DNA of 64,000 nucleotides from positions 62,001 through 126,000 of the forward strand of contig OZ287702.1 of the NCBI GenBank assembly GCA_965649825.1, given 5' to 3'. Origin of the DNA: Penicillus capitatus. Lineage: Eukaryota > Chlorophyta. The notes beneath the pieces were generated by a model, which saw only the letters and a list, made by a program, of their open reading frames with translations, was not told the DNA's origin and did no database searches. A program made the translations under genes and the position numbers. Shown here piece after piece: positions 1-11,141 of this stretch (position 1 is its first letter; every line of letters begins with the position of its first letter).

Positions 1-488
1 ACGCTGGTTTTAGGGACGGTACCGAAGGGCTCATTCTCGAAGCGCTGTCAAACGCGTTTTGCATTCATAACATCTGCACCGTCTCTCTGAGTCATTCCGA
101 AGCGAACGCCTTCTACGAAGTCTACAGAGATGTTCTATGTCCAGGCAGATCACCAGCGCCGCCGTCTTTCGGCACTCAGCCTTGCTTTGCAGGCGAATGG
201 ACAGAGATGATGACACAGTTATCATCTGGGCGTTTTATTGCGATGCACGTGTCGAGCAAAGATGTGACAGAGGACTCTGTCGAGGCGCTGCGAGAATTGT
301 GTGGTCCGATGGATCCAGAACTCGGCCGACATATCCATCCCGACTCTCTACGCGCTCAATTCGGTGTGGATAAGACACGCAATGCCATGCATTGCACCGA
401 TCTTGAAGAAGATGCACAACTGGAACTGTCCTACATCTTCCAACAAGAGCATCACTCAGTGAAGCCAGGACACTCTCAGAGAAACTGA
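1..488 (+). CDS. NME7: NME7 (NDPK7) C-terminal part, 5' end outside window
   Basis: Nucleoside-diphosphate-kinase-family protein of the ciliary NME7 type; in other organisms NME7 is an axonemal microtubule inner protein and gamma-tubulin ring partner. The last exon (193-488) carries the end of the second NDK domain: ELCGPMDPELGRHIHP, then LRAQFGVDKTRNAMHCTD and an acidic tail. That order (no KxxH active-site box here, HCTD near the end) fits the NDK7B domain rather than a housekeeping NDPK. An upstream exon, which appears to begin just after a TTTTAG acceptor near position 12, encodes NAFYEVYRDV and joins through a 54-bp GT-AG intron (139-192, phase 1). The stop is TGA at 486-488. The gene starts left of the window. 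Family assignment is confident; catalytic status cannot be judged from this part. Confidence 0.85.
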   Translation, partial: AGFRDGTEGLILEALSNAFCIHNICTVSLSHSEANAFYEVYRDVLCPGRSPAPPSFGTQPCFAGEWTEMMTQLSSGRFIAMHVSSKDVTEDSVEALRELCGPMDPELGRHIHPDSLRAQFGVDKTRNAMHCTDLEEDAQLELSYIFQQEHHSVKPGHSQRN

Positions 489-956
489 CACTCACATGGC
501 ATTATAGCAGAAAAGTTGTCATCTATTATATCATGCTACATGTCAAATCAAGCAACAGATTCCAAACACGTCATCCGCCATCAGTGATTGTCCATTGAGC
601 ACTTGAACCACCCGAGCTAAGCGACAAGCAGAATAGAAGATTGCCATTTGGCAAAACTGTTTCGAAATCGTTCATCATTACGCAGATGGTTCCCAGCCAC
701 ATCTTCAATCCGCAGTCCCAAAATGAAAAGAGGCTAGAGAACAGAAACCCAATATGATGACGATATCCCTCCTATCTCTCGAAACGCTCCATGGATACCA
801 TATAACGCAAAGGCAGTATATGTGTTGCGATCCGAGTACAACAATGTCTCTTGGACAAAAAATCAAATCCAGCTTGTTGAGTGAACTGAAGAGAATGCAT
901 GTGCTCTCCGACAAAACCAAGACGCATGTGCTTGTCCTTCGGACGAAAGAGTGATC
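489..956. other. Intergenic stretch, no gene recognised
   Basis: This region lies between the NME7 stop and the convergent TLC-protein stop. Short open frames exist on both strands, but none resembles a protein family or has a plausible splice context. It probably holds the two 3' UTRs. Confidence 0.5.
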
Positions 957-1973
957 TCAGTGGATTTTTTTACTTGTCTCTTTGGACGGGGGTTTGCTTT
1001 TCGAGAAAATTGTTCGCCTTGAAGCGTCGACCATTTTATAGAACCAGTAGTAGTTTAGGAGATTTCCTGAAAAACAGAAGCTTAAGAGCAGTCCCTTTTC
1101 CAGCGCTCCTATCTCTTCGGGCAGCCTCTCCCAATCCCATAGATAGACCCTGATGGCCGAAACTGCGCCAAACACATAGCCTGTTGTGGACAGACATCCA
1201 CGAAACGGAAGATGGCGTACGTGTTCCGACGCAAATCCTAAACACGGCGAAGGAGATCAAAGCGGCAACGCCGTTATAGAAATAGAGAGACGTCTTCTCC
1301 AAGCCAATCTTGAAGAGGATCCATCTGGCATGGACAAACGACGTACTCACTTCCCACAGAATCGAAGCGCATCCTGCAATCCGACCACCCTTATATCTCA
1401 CTTATTCTCACACATTTACCGTAGAAGTAAAACCGGTCGGTCATGAGAATGTAAAGCAAGAAAGTGAAACAGAGGACTCCGTGGAGAATGGGCATACCAC
1501 CGTCGATCCGAACATGCCTCAGTGCCTCGGTGATATCCCAGATGAAGAACCCGCAAGTGATGATGATGGTCAATTGGGAAAGCGCCGTTTTGCCAAACAG
1601 CGAATCTTCCCACAATGAACGATCCGCCAAAGATACGAACGTCAAGATCATCTGTACAGCACGTCCACTTCAATTCCCATCATCCGATGCCGGACGTGAC
1701 CTGTGGGATGTTGTGTATGGCACATAAAACACGAAATCGCAGTCCTCTGTGCACAGCCACCTCCTCTTCTTTCTTCACGCCGTGTCCGAGGCTCAAGAAC
1801 GGTTTGGATATCGTTTTCCATATCGAAGGCCGATGCAACATCCAATGCAGTACAAAGAAGGTCACTCCTGTCACATCACCCATTTCCTATGGCTGTCGGG
1901 CTATAGAGTGTCGCCGACCGGCTAAGAGAGTGCCGAGGAGGGTGACATCGCGACGGTCGTTGAGGAGTGACAT
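957..1973 (-). CDS. TLC-domain membrane protein (TLCD4/TMEM56-like)
   Basis: Multi-pass membrane protein of the TRAM-LAG1-CLN8 (TLC) family, whose members act in ER or plasma-membrane lipid homeostasis. The ATG at 1973 gives MSLLNDRRDV followed by a hydrophobic segment. A 51-bp intron joins LLGTLLAG to VTFFVLHWMLHR. Later exons give LTIIITCGFFIWDI, then ILHGVLCFTFLLYILMTDR. The signature TLC stretch is ILWEVSTSFVHARWIL followed by a transmembrane helix, and the last helix is LLLSFCFSGNLLNYYWFYKM with a Lys/Ser-rich cytoplasmic tail ending at 957. The E-(V/L)-S-T-x-F-x-x-x-R-W motif is typical of TLCD1-4 proteins rather than ceramide synthases, and no ceramide-synthase HH motif was seen. About five exons; the middle boundaries (around 1650-1720) are uncertain. 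It is head-to-head with the CDCA7-like gene, sharing a promoter region of about 180 bp. Confidence 0.72.
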
Positions 1974-2153
1974 GAAATCGGCAGTTCTTGTTCGGCGAGA
2001 GAATATGACTTGTCGCCAATTTGGCGCACTGGCGATAATCGACGCGACAATACGCGTCGATGAATGATGATGGACCATCAATACCTGCTAGATTCCCGAG
2101 CCGTCTCGAAGAGCTCGCACGATCGATCGATCTCTCATCGGGAGGAGGATACC

Positions 2154-3251
2154 ATGAAAGAGAGCGATTCGTTATCGACGTTCGAAAAGGAACGTCTGGA
2201 GCGCATTGCTCAGAACAAACGACTTTTGGCGGAGCTGCAGATCAACACAGTAAGTACGTTAGACGAGGTCGTCCGGCCGACAAATGCCACTTTGGCTGTT
2301 AGGCCGTAAACGCACTCGAAGAGCATTGCGTTAAGAAAGTCGAGGCGGCGTGTCCTCCAAAAAAGACGCGACGAGCCAAGGTGTCTTCCGCGAAGACAGC
2401 AGGTGTAGCAAAGACGGTTCGTCGATCGAGAAGACTAGAAGGAAAGACACCCGTCTACAATGAACGCATTCTTTCCAAAGAAGCGACACATTCGCACGGC
2501 AAGCCGCGCCAGAAGAAAAGCGTTCGTGTTGGTACGGTTGCTGCTCTGTGACCGGAAGGACGGTTTCTGTCGGGCAGATGTGACCAAGCCTGAGTTCTAT
2601 AGCGAAGAACACATCCGTGTCCTTGGATCGTATGTCAAGAAATGGCAAGGAATCCAGTGATGGTGGAATGAGGTGATCCGCGTGTTCTAGGGAGCTGTTT
2701 GTGAATGGCTATGATAAGGATGGGATGCGCATTCATGATCCAGTTAAGGGCAAAACGTGCCATCAGTGTCGCCAGAAGACGATTGGGAAACACACCAGCT
2801 GCTCCAAGTGTCAAACCCTGAAGGTGCACCGATCGATGCACAGAGGTCTGCTTCTGACGGCGCTCGGGTTGCACCGTAGGGATGTTTCTGCGGAGATTGT
2901 CTGTTTATGCGCTATGGTGAGAATATCGATGAAGTGATGGCGAAGAAGGAATGGATCTGCCCAACCTGTCGCGATATCTGTAACTGTAGCTTCTGTCGTA
3001 TCGCAAAGGTATGTATGCCAAGAGAGTGCTGGACATGCTGGAAAGATGCTTTTGCATGACAGGGCTGGCCTCCTACTGGGCCGATGTATAGAAAAGCGAT
3101 TTCGGAGGGGTACAAGTCCGTTGCGCACTATTTAGTCCTTAAGAATCAGCAGGACAAGGAGAATGTTTCTCCTGGCAGAAGAGAGCGCCTTTATAAGAAG
3201 TCAGGACGCGTCATGACCCGTTCTATGGGTGCTGCGCTGAATGGAAATTGA
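2154..3251 (+). CDS. CDCA7: CDCA7-like zf-4CXXC_R1 protein
   Basis: CDCA7 proteins recruit the HELLS/LSH nucleosome remodeller and support maintenance DNA methylation in the nucleus. The N-terminal leucine-rich helix is FEKERLERIAQNKRLLAEL, which matches the conserved leucine-zipper segment. A basic region (RRSRRLEGKTPVYNER) follows. The Cys-rich domain has CHQCRQKT, SCSKCQTL, FCGDCLFMRYGE, WICPTCRDICNCSFCR, then SVAHYLV. Exons join cleanly through GT-AG introns at 2250-2302, about 2531-2577, about 2656-2690, 2824-2879 and 3009-3062. Equivalents of the three residues mutated in ICF3 syndrome (Arg in CHQCRQ, Gly just before FCG, Arg in MRYGE) are all present. An in-frame ATG also lies at 2064, which would overlap the upstream region of the divergent TLC gene. 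I prefer 2154 because it leaves a promoter, but cannot exclude 2064. Confidence 0.83.
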
Positions 3252-4805
3252 AAGTACATGCACGTACGTATGCATGCTTTGGACAAAGAGAATCATGCCT
3301 GCAACAGAACCGACCGCTATGTATTCCTAAGTGTCCGGAAGAAATTCAACAGTGAAGATGGGACATCTCGTCTCATCTTGTGTCTTTTTTAGCAATTGAG
3401 CAAAGGGTGGATTGGCCGCCAAGCAGTGCTTAAACACATGACTGACATGCAACAGTGGCGGAATGTTGTCTTCTTGGTTGTTGGGAAAGACACAGATCAA
3501 ATGACATCAGCAATACGCACACACAGAGAAAGTGAAAAAATGCGAAAAGAATCCTCCCTCGGAAGCGAGATCAGCGAGACAGCAAGCAGCAGACGTACAT
3601 AACAAACACATAGCATAGAAACAACAGTCGCAGAAATCATGACTTGATTGCATCGTGATGATCAGGGAGACGAACAAAAGAGCAAAACAAAAACGATGTC
3701 GTTGTTGCTGTAGTGTGGATGCGTAAAATCTTTCTTTGGATTGCAGACGGTCAAATGATCTGATGCTTTAAAAGTTAAGACATGACGTGTCCGGTACAAA
3801 GCGCAAGGAAGACGATGGACCGACCGAACAGGTTGGTTGGACGAAGCCTACTAAACTAAGAGACGAAATTAAATGCACAAGGTGTCATGCATGCATCCCT
3901 TCGAATGCCGTGCATCCCGGTGCATCCACATCTTTATTGTTGACCATGCCCTGAGCCATTGCAAGAAACGACATCGAGAGAGCGCGTATTCTTGTCCAAC
4001 TGCATCATTCCTACGTGTGAGGTGTGGGGAATAACTACTTTATTGCTAAGAGAATAAAAAAGGGTAGGTAGGTACGTGTCCTTCTCCGAGACGACCATGG
4101 ATGGATGTGGAGATGCATACATACATCATCGTCTATCCACACTTCGTTGGAGAGATGAACAGGATAAGAGGATTTGGTTTTAATCACTCTACAGCAGATC
4201 CGTCACCGACATTGATGCCTTTCATGAAAGACCGTGACGTGGATTATGCACTATACAGCAACCAGGCTGTCGGGATGACGAATTGAATAGATCAATTCGC
4301 TTTGGGAGTGGCAGTTAAGCAAAAGAATCAGAAGGGCTGCGTAATTTTCCGAAAAAGAAAAAAGCCCACACACAATAGCTGAGTATCACAGCAGCAAGTT
4401 AGAATTCATGACGAGCAAGCAGTCAACGTAAACAATTGGGAAAGCTAGCCGCGAGAAGATGGCAAAATTAAAAGCTTTATTTGTGTAACGGCATCAGTCC
4501 ATGCATTCCGCATACATCACACACACCTAGTCAAGATTTCGATTTGCTAATGCTCTTCGTTCATAGTTATCCAACCGACATGATATGCTTCTACACTCGT
4601 ACCCTACTCTCTCTGTCAAGCAAAGTCTGTTTTCAGGCATCAATCAGTGAATAACCCAAGTAATCTTGTTGCTTTTCTTGAACAGCGGATTTGCGGTTTT
4701 GATGGAGAATCCCACCGTCAACCCGCTTCTAAACAGTGAGAAAAGCCAAATGTCATACTCCTTAGAAAATAAACTGAACAAACAGTACATAAATGTCCAA
4801 AAAAG
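3252..4805. other. 1.55-kb intergenic region
   Basis: The region lies between the CDCA7-like stop and the stop of the minus-strand basic protein. It is AT-richer than the flanking genes and has only short, unrecognisable open frames, for example 68 codons at 3396-3602. I saw no RNA gene, long repeat or conserved protein fragment. It is one of the longest apparently gene-free stretches in an otherwise compact window. Confidence 0.5.
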
Positions 4806-5918
4806 TCAGCATGTTGCCGTTCTTCTGTGCGTAGCTTTTCGGGTTTTAGGACGTAGGTTCTTTATTTTGCGGTTTCGGCTCTGTTGACGCTCTCTCTTTG
4901 CGTCGCGAGGTGCATCTGTCACCTGATTTTGATCCCGATGCTCTCGCTGCCTGGGGGTCATGAAAGCCTCTTGTCTGTTCTCTTTGTCATCTTCGAGTTC
5001 TTCAAGCTTTTTCTCCATCATCTTTACCAGATTCTCTCTGCGACGACATCGTCCTGCTCCGCTTGCATGAATTGGAGACATCGTTCGAGGTTCTGTACAA
5101 CAAGTATGCATGTATGTATGAGATCTCACTCACTCTTAGGATCATGTATCTCACTCACCACAGCGCTCTGGAATGTCGGCTACGGTTCTTGGGGTTTTGG
5201 ACGGTGTTGGAGATCGCGATCTGAACAGGACACTCCTTCGCAGTTTCGAAAGCGAATCCGCCAAAAGAATTTTCTTTCTAGATTCGGCCGCTTCAGGAAA
5301 GAGCGCTCTGATTCGGATGGATGGATGTGTATCAAAACTCTCATTCTGTGCGTTCGTGTTCGTGTTTGACAATGAGCTTCTTTTTCGTTGTCTCGGTCGG
5401 TTTGGTTCAGCAGCGGCAGACTTTTCAGACTTGCAGTTTATGATGATGCATCCTTTTCCTTCGGGTCGATTCAGATTCGATGAGACACAATTGAAGAATG
5501 GCACGCGTTTGATCTCTTTGAGTTTTCTTCGGATACGTGTCGCAACTGAAACGGGCGTCACCACATTCAACGCGTTGTAGGAGCTAGCGATTTCAGACCG
5601 GGCAGCAGTGTGTGGGATTTTCCCACTAACGTCTGGCGTCGGGGCTGACCTCTCCGGAAACGTGTTCTCGTTCTCTCGTGGCGTTACCCTCTTCAACCGA
5701 CGTGTCGAGGAGCTGCTCCGGTCTCGACATCCTGCCACGTTGACGGGTTTGACGGAAGACGTGCGACGTGTCAAATGTTCCGCAGCGAGACCTTCTCTAG
5801 GAATCTTCTTCTTCGTCTTTGTCTTTTCCACGACGAAGAAATCCCTCGGGCTCATATTCGACCTTGACATCATCTGGCCTACACGCACCATACACGCGTC
5901 TTTACACCTCCCAGGCAA
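4806..5918 (-). CDS. Basic, probably nuclear protein of unknown function
   Basis: Two open exons join through a 66-bp intron (5093-5158) with a strong GTGAGT donor and TACAG acceptor, which supports a real gene. The product is about 350 residues and rich in Lys, Arg and Ser. It has a lysine-rich segment near the start (EKTKTKKKIPRE), repeated Arg/Ser stretches and TP motifs such as SRSPTPSKTPR. The C-terminal part has a short acidic/basic helix, KMMEKKLEELEDDKENRQ, that could form a coiled coil. KTPR- and SPTPSK-type sites suggest possible proline-directed phosphorylation, but no domain is recognised. The start could be any of several early methionines (MMSRSN is a candidate). I do not assign a function. 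Confidence 0.5.
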
Positions 5919-6649
5919 ACGTGTCGTGCAGGCGTAACGAGATGGGTTTAGAAGCTAGCCGGCATGAAAAGAAACCGTCAAGTCAAGTGAACTTCGCATA
6001 GCGTACGCTTCTCGTGTTCGACGTCTTCGCAGGAACAAAACGCGAATCGATGTATTGACGCGTCGCCGAGCAAGACTTACAATCATTCATCGTGTGCATT
6101 TTTATCTCTCGACTACAGCGAGACAAGAGGCGGATAAAATGCGCTGGGAATCTGAAAAACGAGGTGAAAAAGCACGGGTCTTGGTTTCTCAGACGTTATG
6201 GCAGGTTTCGAATTATCGACTGCCTTTCTTGGAATGATGATACAGGTCGGATTCGAGGCACTTATATTTTGGGAACAGACGGCTTAAAGACTGGCCAGGC
6301 AAAGCAGACGTGGATGGACACCTTAACCGGCCTCTTCATCAATCAGAAGACGTCAGGTTGCGCGGTGACGAATCCCTTCGGTTCTCGACTCAATAATATC
6401 TTCAAATCGTATTGCGCTCTGCCACGACAGACACGCGGCAAATACCGACGACCGACAAACCGTTCCATCGACGTCAGACAGGCATACGAGACAGCGCGCC
6501 CGAAGCGGTTTCTGAGGCATCCACGCTCGATAGACTCACAAAATCACAGGTTCACAGCAATGGTGCAATTAGACACCACCCAAGACGCATGGCATCAGAC
6601 AGAAGCCCTAACCATAACGACGGCAAAATATCATGCCCGTGCTGTAGCG
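5919..6649. other. Region without a recognised gene
   Basis: A 215-codon plus-strand frame (6092-6739) crosses this region and runs into the last exon of the minus-strand ACP gene. It has no family resemblance, so I treat it as chance. The segment probably contains the promoter of the basic-protein gene and the 3' UTR of the ACP gene. Confidence 0.45.
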
Positions 6650-7259
6650 CTATGTGCTGCCGGGATTTCCTTTTCCTTCGACGGTCGCTCGAATCAGCTC
6701 CACCGCTTCCTCCACATTCGTAATCTTGGCAGATTCTGAGAATTCTCACTCACCGATCACACAATGACCATTTCGACCGTAAACACCTAACCTTCATCGT
6801 TGAGCTGAATCTCGAACTCCTCTTCCAGTGCCATCATCACTTCCACCTGTCACATCAAAGCAACCCACAAGGTCAAGACCTTGATCGATGCCAATATCCA
6901 TCGTTTTTACAATATCGAGTGAATCCTTTGTCATATCGGTGAACATGGTGCCATATTCCACCTAATGCATGACCCTGTAAGGTCGAGTGCGAAGAAATCG
7001 GCGCCAGGATACCTTTTCGACATCTAGTTGGTTCATGATGATGGTCTTGGTACGCTCGAAGACCTCCGCCTTGTCAATCTTCGCCGCCATCATCACGACT
7101 GCTCGTCTCCGCAATACAGAGGTATACTGTCAATCAACATTGCCCTGACGTCGTTGTCGTTTCGCGAGCGTCTGTTACCGCAGGGATCCGTTTTGGCATT
7201 GGGGAGCGAAGGACATGGGCTCGCGTGGCGAAATGCGTTCGGACGCCGAAGGATGCCAT
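6650..7259 (-). CDS. Acyl carrier protein, mitochondrial type
   Basis: ACP carries growing acyl chains as a phosphopantetheine thioester. The mitochondrial form feeds lipoate synthesis and is a complex I subunit with LYR-protein partners. Five exons (7259-7179, 7126-7013, 6961-6911, 6846-6792, 6735-6650) splice to 387 nt, giving 128 aa, through introns of 52, 51, 64 and 56 bp. The N-terminus (MASFGVRTHFATRAHVLRSP) is basic with no acidic residue, like a mitochondrial presequence. The mature part has helix 1 (VFERTKTIIMNQLDV), the 4'-phosphopantetheine site TKDSLDIVEVMMALEEEF with Ser in DSL, EIQLNDEE, and the last helix ITNVEEAVELI. No single exon is long enough to be obvious, but the assembled protein is full length for the family. 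A plastid location cannot be excluded, since the targeting peptide is the only evidence. The final eight residues (GKGNPGST) are unusual. Confidence 0.85.
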
Positions 7260-7410
7260 CTCGCAAAACGCTCGTTTCTTTATGGCGCGCACAAACAAAC
7301 TCACCAAGACCGACGATGTAACAGTTTAACCGAGATCTGATGAAGCAGCGCAAAACGCACGCGTGAATAAATGGTTGTTGTCTTGTTCAAAATGAACAAT
7401 GGTAATGCCT

Positions 7411-8529
7411 TCAACTCGGGAGAGTCGTCGTCATCGTTTTGGACGGAATAGACTCTTCTTCGTCCAAAGCTTTCAAAACTTGCATGACCACATCGGGTCC
7501 CCAACTGCCTTCGGCTTCGCGCGTTCCGTCGGATCTAACGACAAAGCGCAATGCAAAGGCGACGGTTGGCAGCTCATCGTCGTCCATCTTTTTGCGACTC
7601 CATAGTCGACTTAGCAATGAGAGGCGCCTTTGCGATGCTTGTCCCTGCATCCACAGGCGAGGCGTGCTCATCTCTAACTGTGCCTCAGATCCCTCGTCGC
7701 CCCAATCTCCACACACTTCCAGTGTTGCAACCCCTCGTCTGCAGCACCATATGGATGCGATATGACAAGTGATGGGACCTTAGGCTCTTGAGTAGATGAA
7801 CGAAGTCACGGTACTCATCGTGAGACAACGAGATGGACCAGTCGGAGCCAGACACAAACGCAGCATAGTCGGAGGTCGATCGGCTTTGGTCCGCCGGACG
7901 CGGATTCACTCCCAATTTCCATCCCTCTCCTTGGAAGACGCAGGCGTCGTCCATCTCTTCAGAGTTCTCCTCCAAGCTTTCCAACATCGTTTCTATCACA
8001 ACACGACGCACACGTAACAAGCTTTCTGCGGAAGGGTAGCCAACCGGAAGTACCGGAAGATGTATTCGATGTCGTGACAGGGACGATCGAACAACCGTTG
8101 ACATCGCACTGTAATCGCACCTTCGCTGTCTCTGCGACAGAATGCCTCTCCTTTGTCCGTGCATCTCGTTGTGCTCCCTACCAACTTTTCGACTTGCTGC
8201 CATCTGTTTTGTACCGCCGCTGATCAGCTGTCCTTTCTCGACAGGCATTCTTTGCGCCTGCGATCGCACTTCATCCATCAATGCATCGGCTTTCTTAAGC
8301 GCTTCGGTTAACGGATCGTCTGCTTGCTAAAGGACAAGGCGCTGGAATGGCGTCGTTTTGAGAAGGAAAAGACGTTTTCTGCAGAGGAAGATGTATCTGC
8401 CGAGCAGCGTGTCGTGATCCGCGACGGTCGTTGTCGTACAGGGACGTTTTCGGTTGTCGTCCATAGCGCTCTTCCCTGTAGCGAGGAGCGCGTGATCGCG
8501 AACATCGACGAGGCATTGGGAAAGGCCAT
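7411..8529 (-). CDS. Plastid-targeted DUF1818-family protein
   Basis: DUF1818 proteins are found in cyanobacteria and plastid-bearing eukaryotes; their function is unknown. The C-terminal domain is clear: GEGWKLGVNPRP, SGSDWSISLSHDEYRDFVHL, then after a 39-bp intron RRGVATLEVCGDWGDEG, and near the end VAFALRFVVRSDGTREAEGSW with VVMQVLKAL. The ATG at 8529 opens a Ser/Thr/Arg-rich, acid-poor leader (MAFPNASSMFAITRSSLQGR) that looks like a plastid transit peptide. A 47-bp intron (8327-8373) joins it in phase to DPLTEALKKADALMDEVR. The stretch 7990-8190 is ambiguous: two frames look codable and I could not settle the splice there, so residues between the leader helix and the DUF1818 core are uncertain. 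The leader and the domain could in principle belong to two genes, but the spacing makes one gene likelier. Confidence 0.68.
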
Positions 8530-8678
8530 TAGGTAACAACCGCTCGGATCCAACGTGTCCACAGTAGATGTCACGTCCAGATGGCCACGTCAGTCTTATT
8601 CATACGTCCTTTATCCGTGACACACATGAAATGTATCCTCAGATGCTACTGTATGCCAAGGATGGCAGGGGACCTTAT

Positions 8679-9944
8679 TCAGACTCCGTAGCCATCCGCG
8701 TATTTCGGATCGTTGTAACGGCACTGTTCATTATGTCCTGCTTCAAATCCACTATACTGGTATTTCATGGCTTGCATGATCGCGAGAAGTGTCTCCGGCG
8801 GGCAGCACAGTCCTTCCTTCGACAGATAACGGATTGCTGAGAGCGTGCGGATACCGCCAATGGGATAACGCCTCCATGTTTTCTTTGGCATGACATAAAC
8901 GGCATCGGGATGCTCTTCTAACAACCAGCTGGCGTAACTGGCGTACTCTGAGAATCCCATGGGGATGTCGTCTGGAGGCAAGGCGCGTAGAATGGCCTCT
9001 ACCCATGGCGGTTTTCCCACTGCCGTGCTGCCTCGAGGTAAAGAAGAGAGGAACGATAGAAACTCATGCATAAACGGCTTGTATACGACCATCCAGTGCG
9101 TCACGAAGGAGCTTCCATCCGGAGCACGTTTTAGCATCGATCCCGTTAAATTCTTGTAGGAAGCATCGTAGCCTGCATGGTTATGCCCTACTCCACATGT
9201 CACATCTCACACGTGTGAGATGAGCAAAGGGCAAACCTCCAATGTTCATGACGGTTTGTCTCCCATGCTTTTCAGAATGGTAGAAAATGTTGAGATCTCT
9301 CAAGAGTATCATGTCCAGATCCCAGATGAGATAATACTCACTTAAATCTGGAAGATACTCCAATGCTCCCATCTTGAGGAATTGTTGGAAGTACCACCCT
9401 GCATTATCTCTCCCTTTAAAGAAATTCTGATCAAAGGCGCCGCCGTACGTCGTCTTCAAGTATTCACGAATCCCTTCTTTTGTCACTCCGGGAAGCAAAT
9501 TTGCTTCAGAATGACATTGGACATTCGAGGCGAAGCTCCGGAATTTGTGACAGTAGCCGTCCTGTGAAGTGACGACGATGATGCGCTGTGGGGCAAAGAA
9601 GGTATTCAGGGCTAGAATGGCTTTCTTTGTCACACAGGTTGGTTTTACCGCAAAACCTATACAAGAGAGATGACTGAGATCAGTCATCAAATCGCAAACG
9701 GTGGGTGCTCGTTACCGACAACGTCCATTCGTTGGTGCTGTCCGCGTTCGTCGTGAATCACGGTCATCGGAATCTGCCAGTTGGCGGTCACGGTAAAACA
9801 AATCATCAGGTAGAGGAAACAGCAGAAAAGTGAGAGAGTGAGACGGGTGAGTGTTAAACATCTCCACGTAGGACGCCTCGACTTCGACATTCGGCGTTTT
9901 CTGGAAAATAACTGCGGCGAAAACGGTACGGCGACGACGGACAT
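8679..9944 (-). CDS. Type II membrane glycosyltransferase, DUF6492-like
   Basis: Predicted Golgi or ER glycosyltransferase. Exon 1 (to 9716) encodes a basic N-terminus and a signal anchor (LTLSLFCCFLYLMICFTV). Exon 2 (9656-9237) has FAVKPTCVTKKAILALNTFF, RIIVVTSQDGYCHKFRSF, LLPGVTKEGIREYL, GWYFQQFLKMGAL and YYLIWDLDMILL, where DLD is the expected DxD metal/nucleotide-sugar site. Exon 3 (9187-8679) begins in GGHNHAGYDASYKNLTG and ends GYGV. Introns are 9657-9715 (59 bp) and 9188-9236 (49 bp), both giving continuous conserved sequence. The donor sugar and acceptor are unknown. The first ATG is uncertain: an ATG near 9890 would avoid overlap with the divergent BTB gene. Confidence 0.75.
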
Positions 9945-9951
9945 GATGATG

Positions 9952-10917
9952 ATGAGCGAAGCAGATCGATTTAGTCACTCTTCATCTGATTTGTGGTTCA
10001 TCTGCGACGCAGACGTCACATCAACAATGTCCAACGATGCACAGCCGGCACCGATACCACGATTGGAGCTCGTGAAATTCAATGTGGGACATACGCCGTT
10101 TGTCATGAGTCGTGAAACGCTGAATGCCTATCCTGACTCGTTGCTCTGTGCACTGGCAAAGACGCATGAAGATGGTGTGGCCAACCGTGAGTACCTTTTT
10201 GTAGACAGGGACCCCACGTCGTTTCCTTGGATCATTGAGATCTATAGGTGCGGGTTAGGCATCTCGATACGCCTTGGTGGTTGAATCTGTCTTTTCAGGA
10301 ATGGTCGATACAAATCACAGGTTCCTGATATGTGGGCAGAAGAGCTCCAGAAAGATTTGACCTTCTATAAATTGCCATCTCTGTTAGAGTTGGGTATTTC
10401 GAAAGAGGAGCCGATAATGGACCCCATCGAAGCCAACACACCGCCGCTCCCACTTCTTTTTCGCAAAGTGGTCTCAGAACTGACCCATTGTGGTGCCGTT
10501 TATCTGCTTCCAGTGGACGTCATTGTGTACTTCGAATGCAAAGAGGGGGGTGTAGAGGGGATTGGACCCAAGATTCTGATAGCCCCTCTGTCCGAAACAC
10601 GACTCAGACGCCCGACAGTTCAAGAGGATCATCATGAAGGACTCCTGAAGATTCTACGAGATGGATGCGTCAACAAAGATCGTGTGACACTGGAATGGGG
10701 TAAAAAGCTCTGCGCACGTCGTTTGAAGAAAGAGTACTGGATCATCGATTTCTCGGACGACGCCAAACGAGCCATTCTCAATAAAGAAGCCGAGAAATGG
10801 GATATGGAGGTCGTGTTCAAGAGTCGGGCATTTGGGAAGGACGGGAAAGACATGACACTGAACTTACTGGTCGTGCAATACAGAGAGACAAAACTGCCCA
10901 ATCTGCAAAGCACTTGA
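9952..10917 (+). CDS. BTB/POZ (T1, KCTD-like) domain protein
   Basis: KCTD-type BTB proteins often oligomerise and act as Cullin-3 adaptors or scaffolds. Residues after the start give LVKFNVGHTPFVMSRETL, NREYLFVDRDPTSFPWIIEI and, after a 51-bp intron (10248-10298), RNGRYKSQVPDMWAEELQ followed by DLTFYKLP. This is the standard order of a T1-like BTB fold: the V-G-H-x-F/F-x-x-S-x-x-T-L start, F-x-D-R-D-P at the centre, and a helix ending in a folded Y-x-L motif. The roughly 190-residue C-terminal part (from MDPIEANTPP) has no domain I recognise and ends NLLVVQYRETKLPNLQST. The start is ambiguous: ATGs occur at 9943-9952 and at 10027, and the promoter is shared head-to-head with the glycosyltransferase gene. 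Confidence 0.75.
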
Positions 10918-11141
10918 TTGAGATGCTCGTCAGAGATCAGCGAAGGCACAAAGGGGATATATATAATTCCTTATTTACATGGCGTTTGCTTTCACATGTG
11001 CCATGAGCAGACAGAAAAAACATACAAAAACGAAACAAAGAAGCGTTCATTGAGAGATTCACAAAATGATAGGCGCACGTTTGAGCGAATTGCTTATGCT
11101 AGACGAGATTGCAGAGAAATCGCGAATTCTGCCATTTGAAC

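Noticed and set aside
6092-6739. 215-codon plus-strand frame
   Set aside because: It overlaps the fully supported last exon of the ACP gene on the other strand and matches nothing known.
7996-8184. Similarity of HDIEYIFRYFR to phycobilisome proteins
   Set aside because: The match is a short motif only; chromophore cysteine and other conserved helices are missing.
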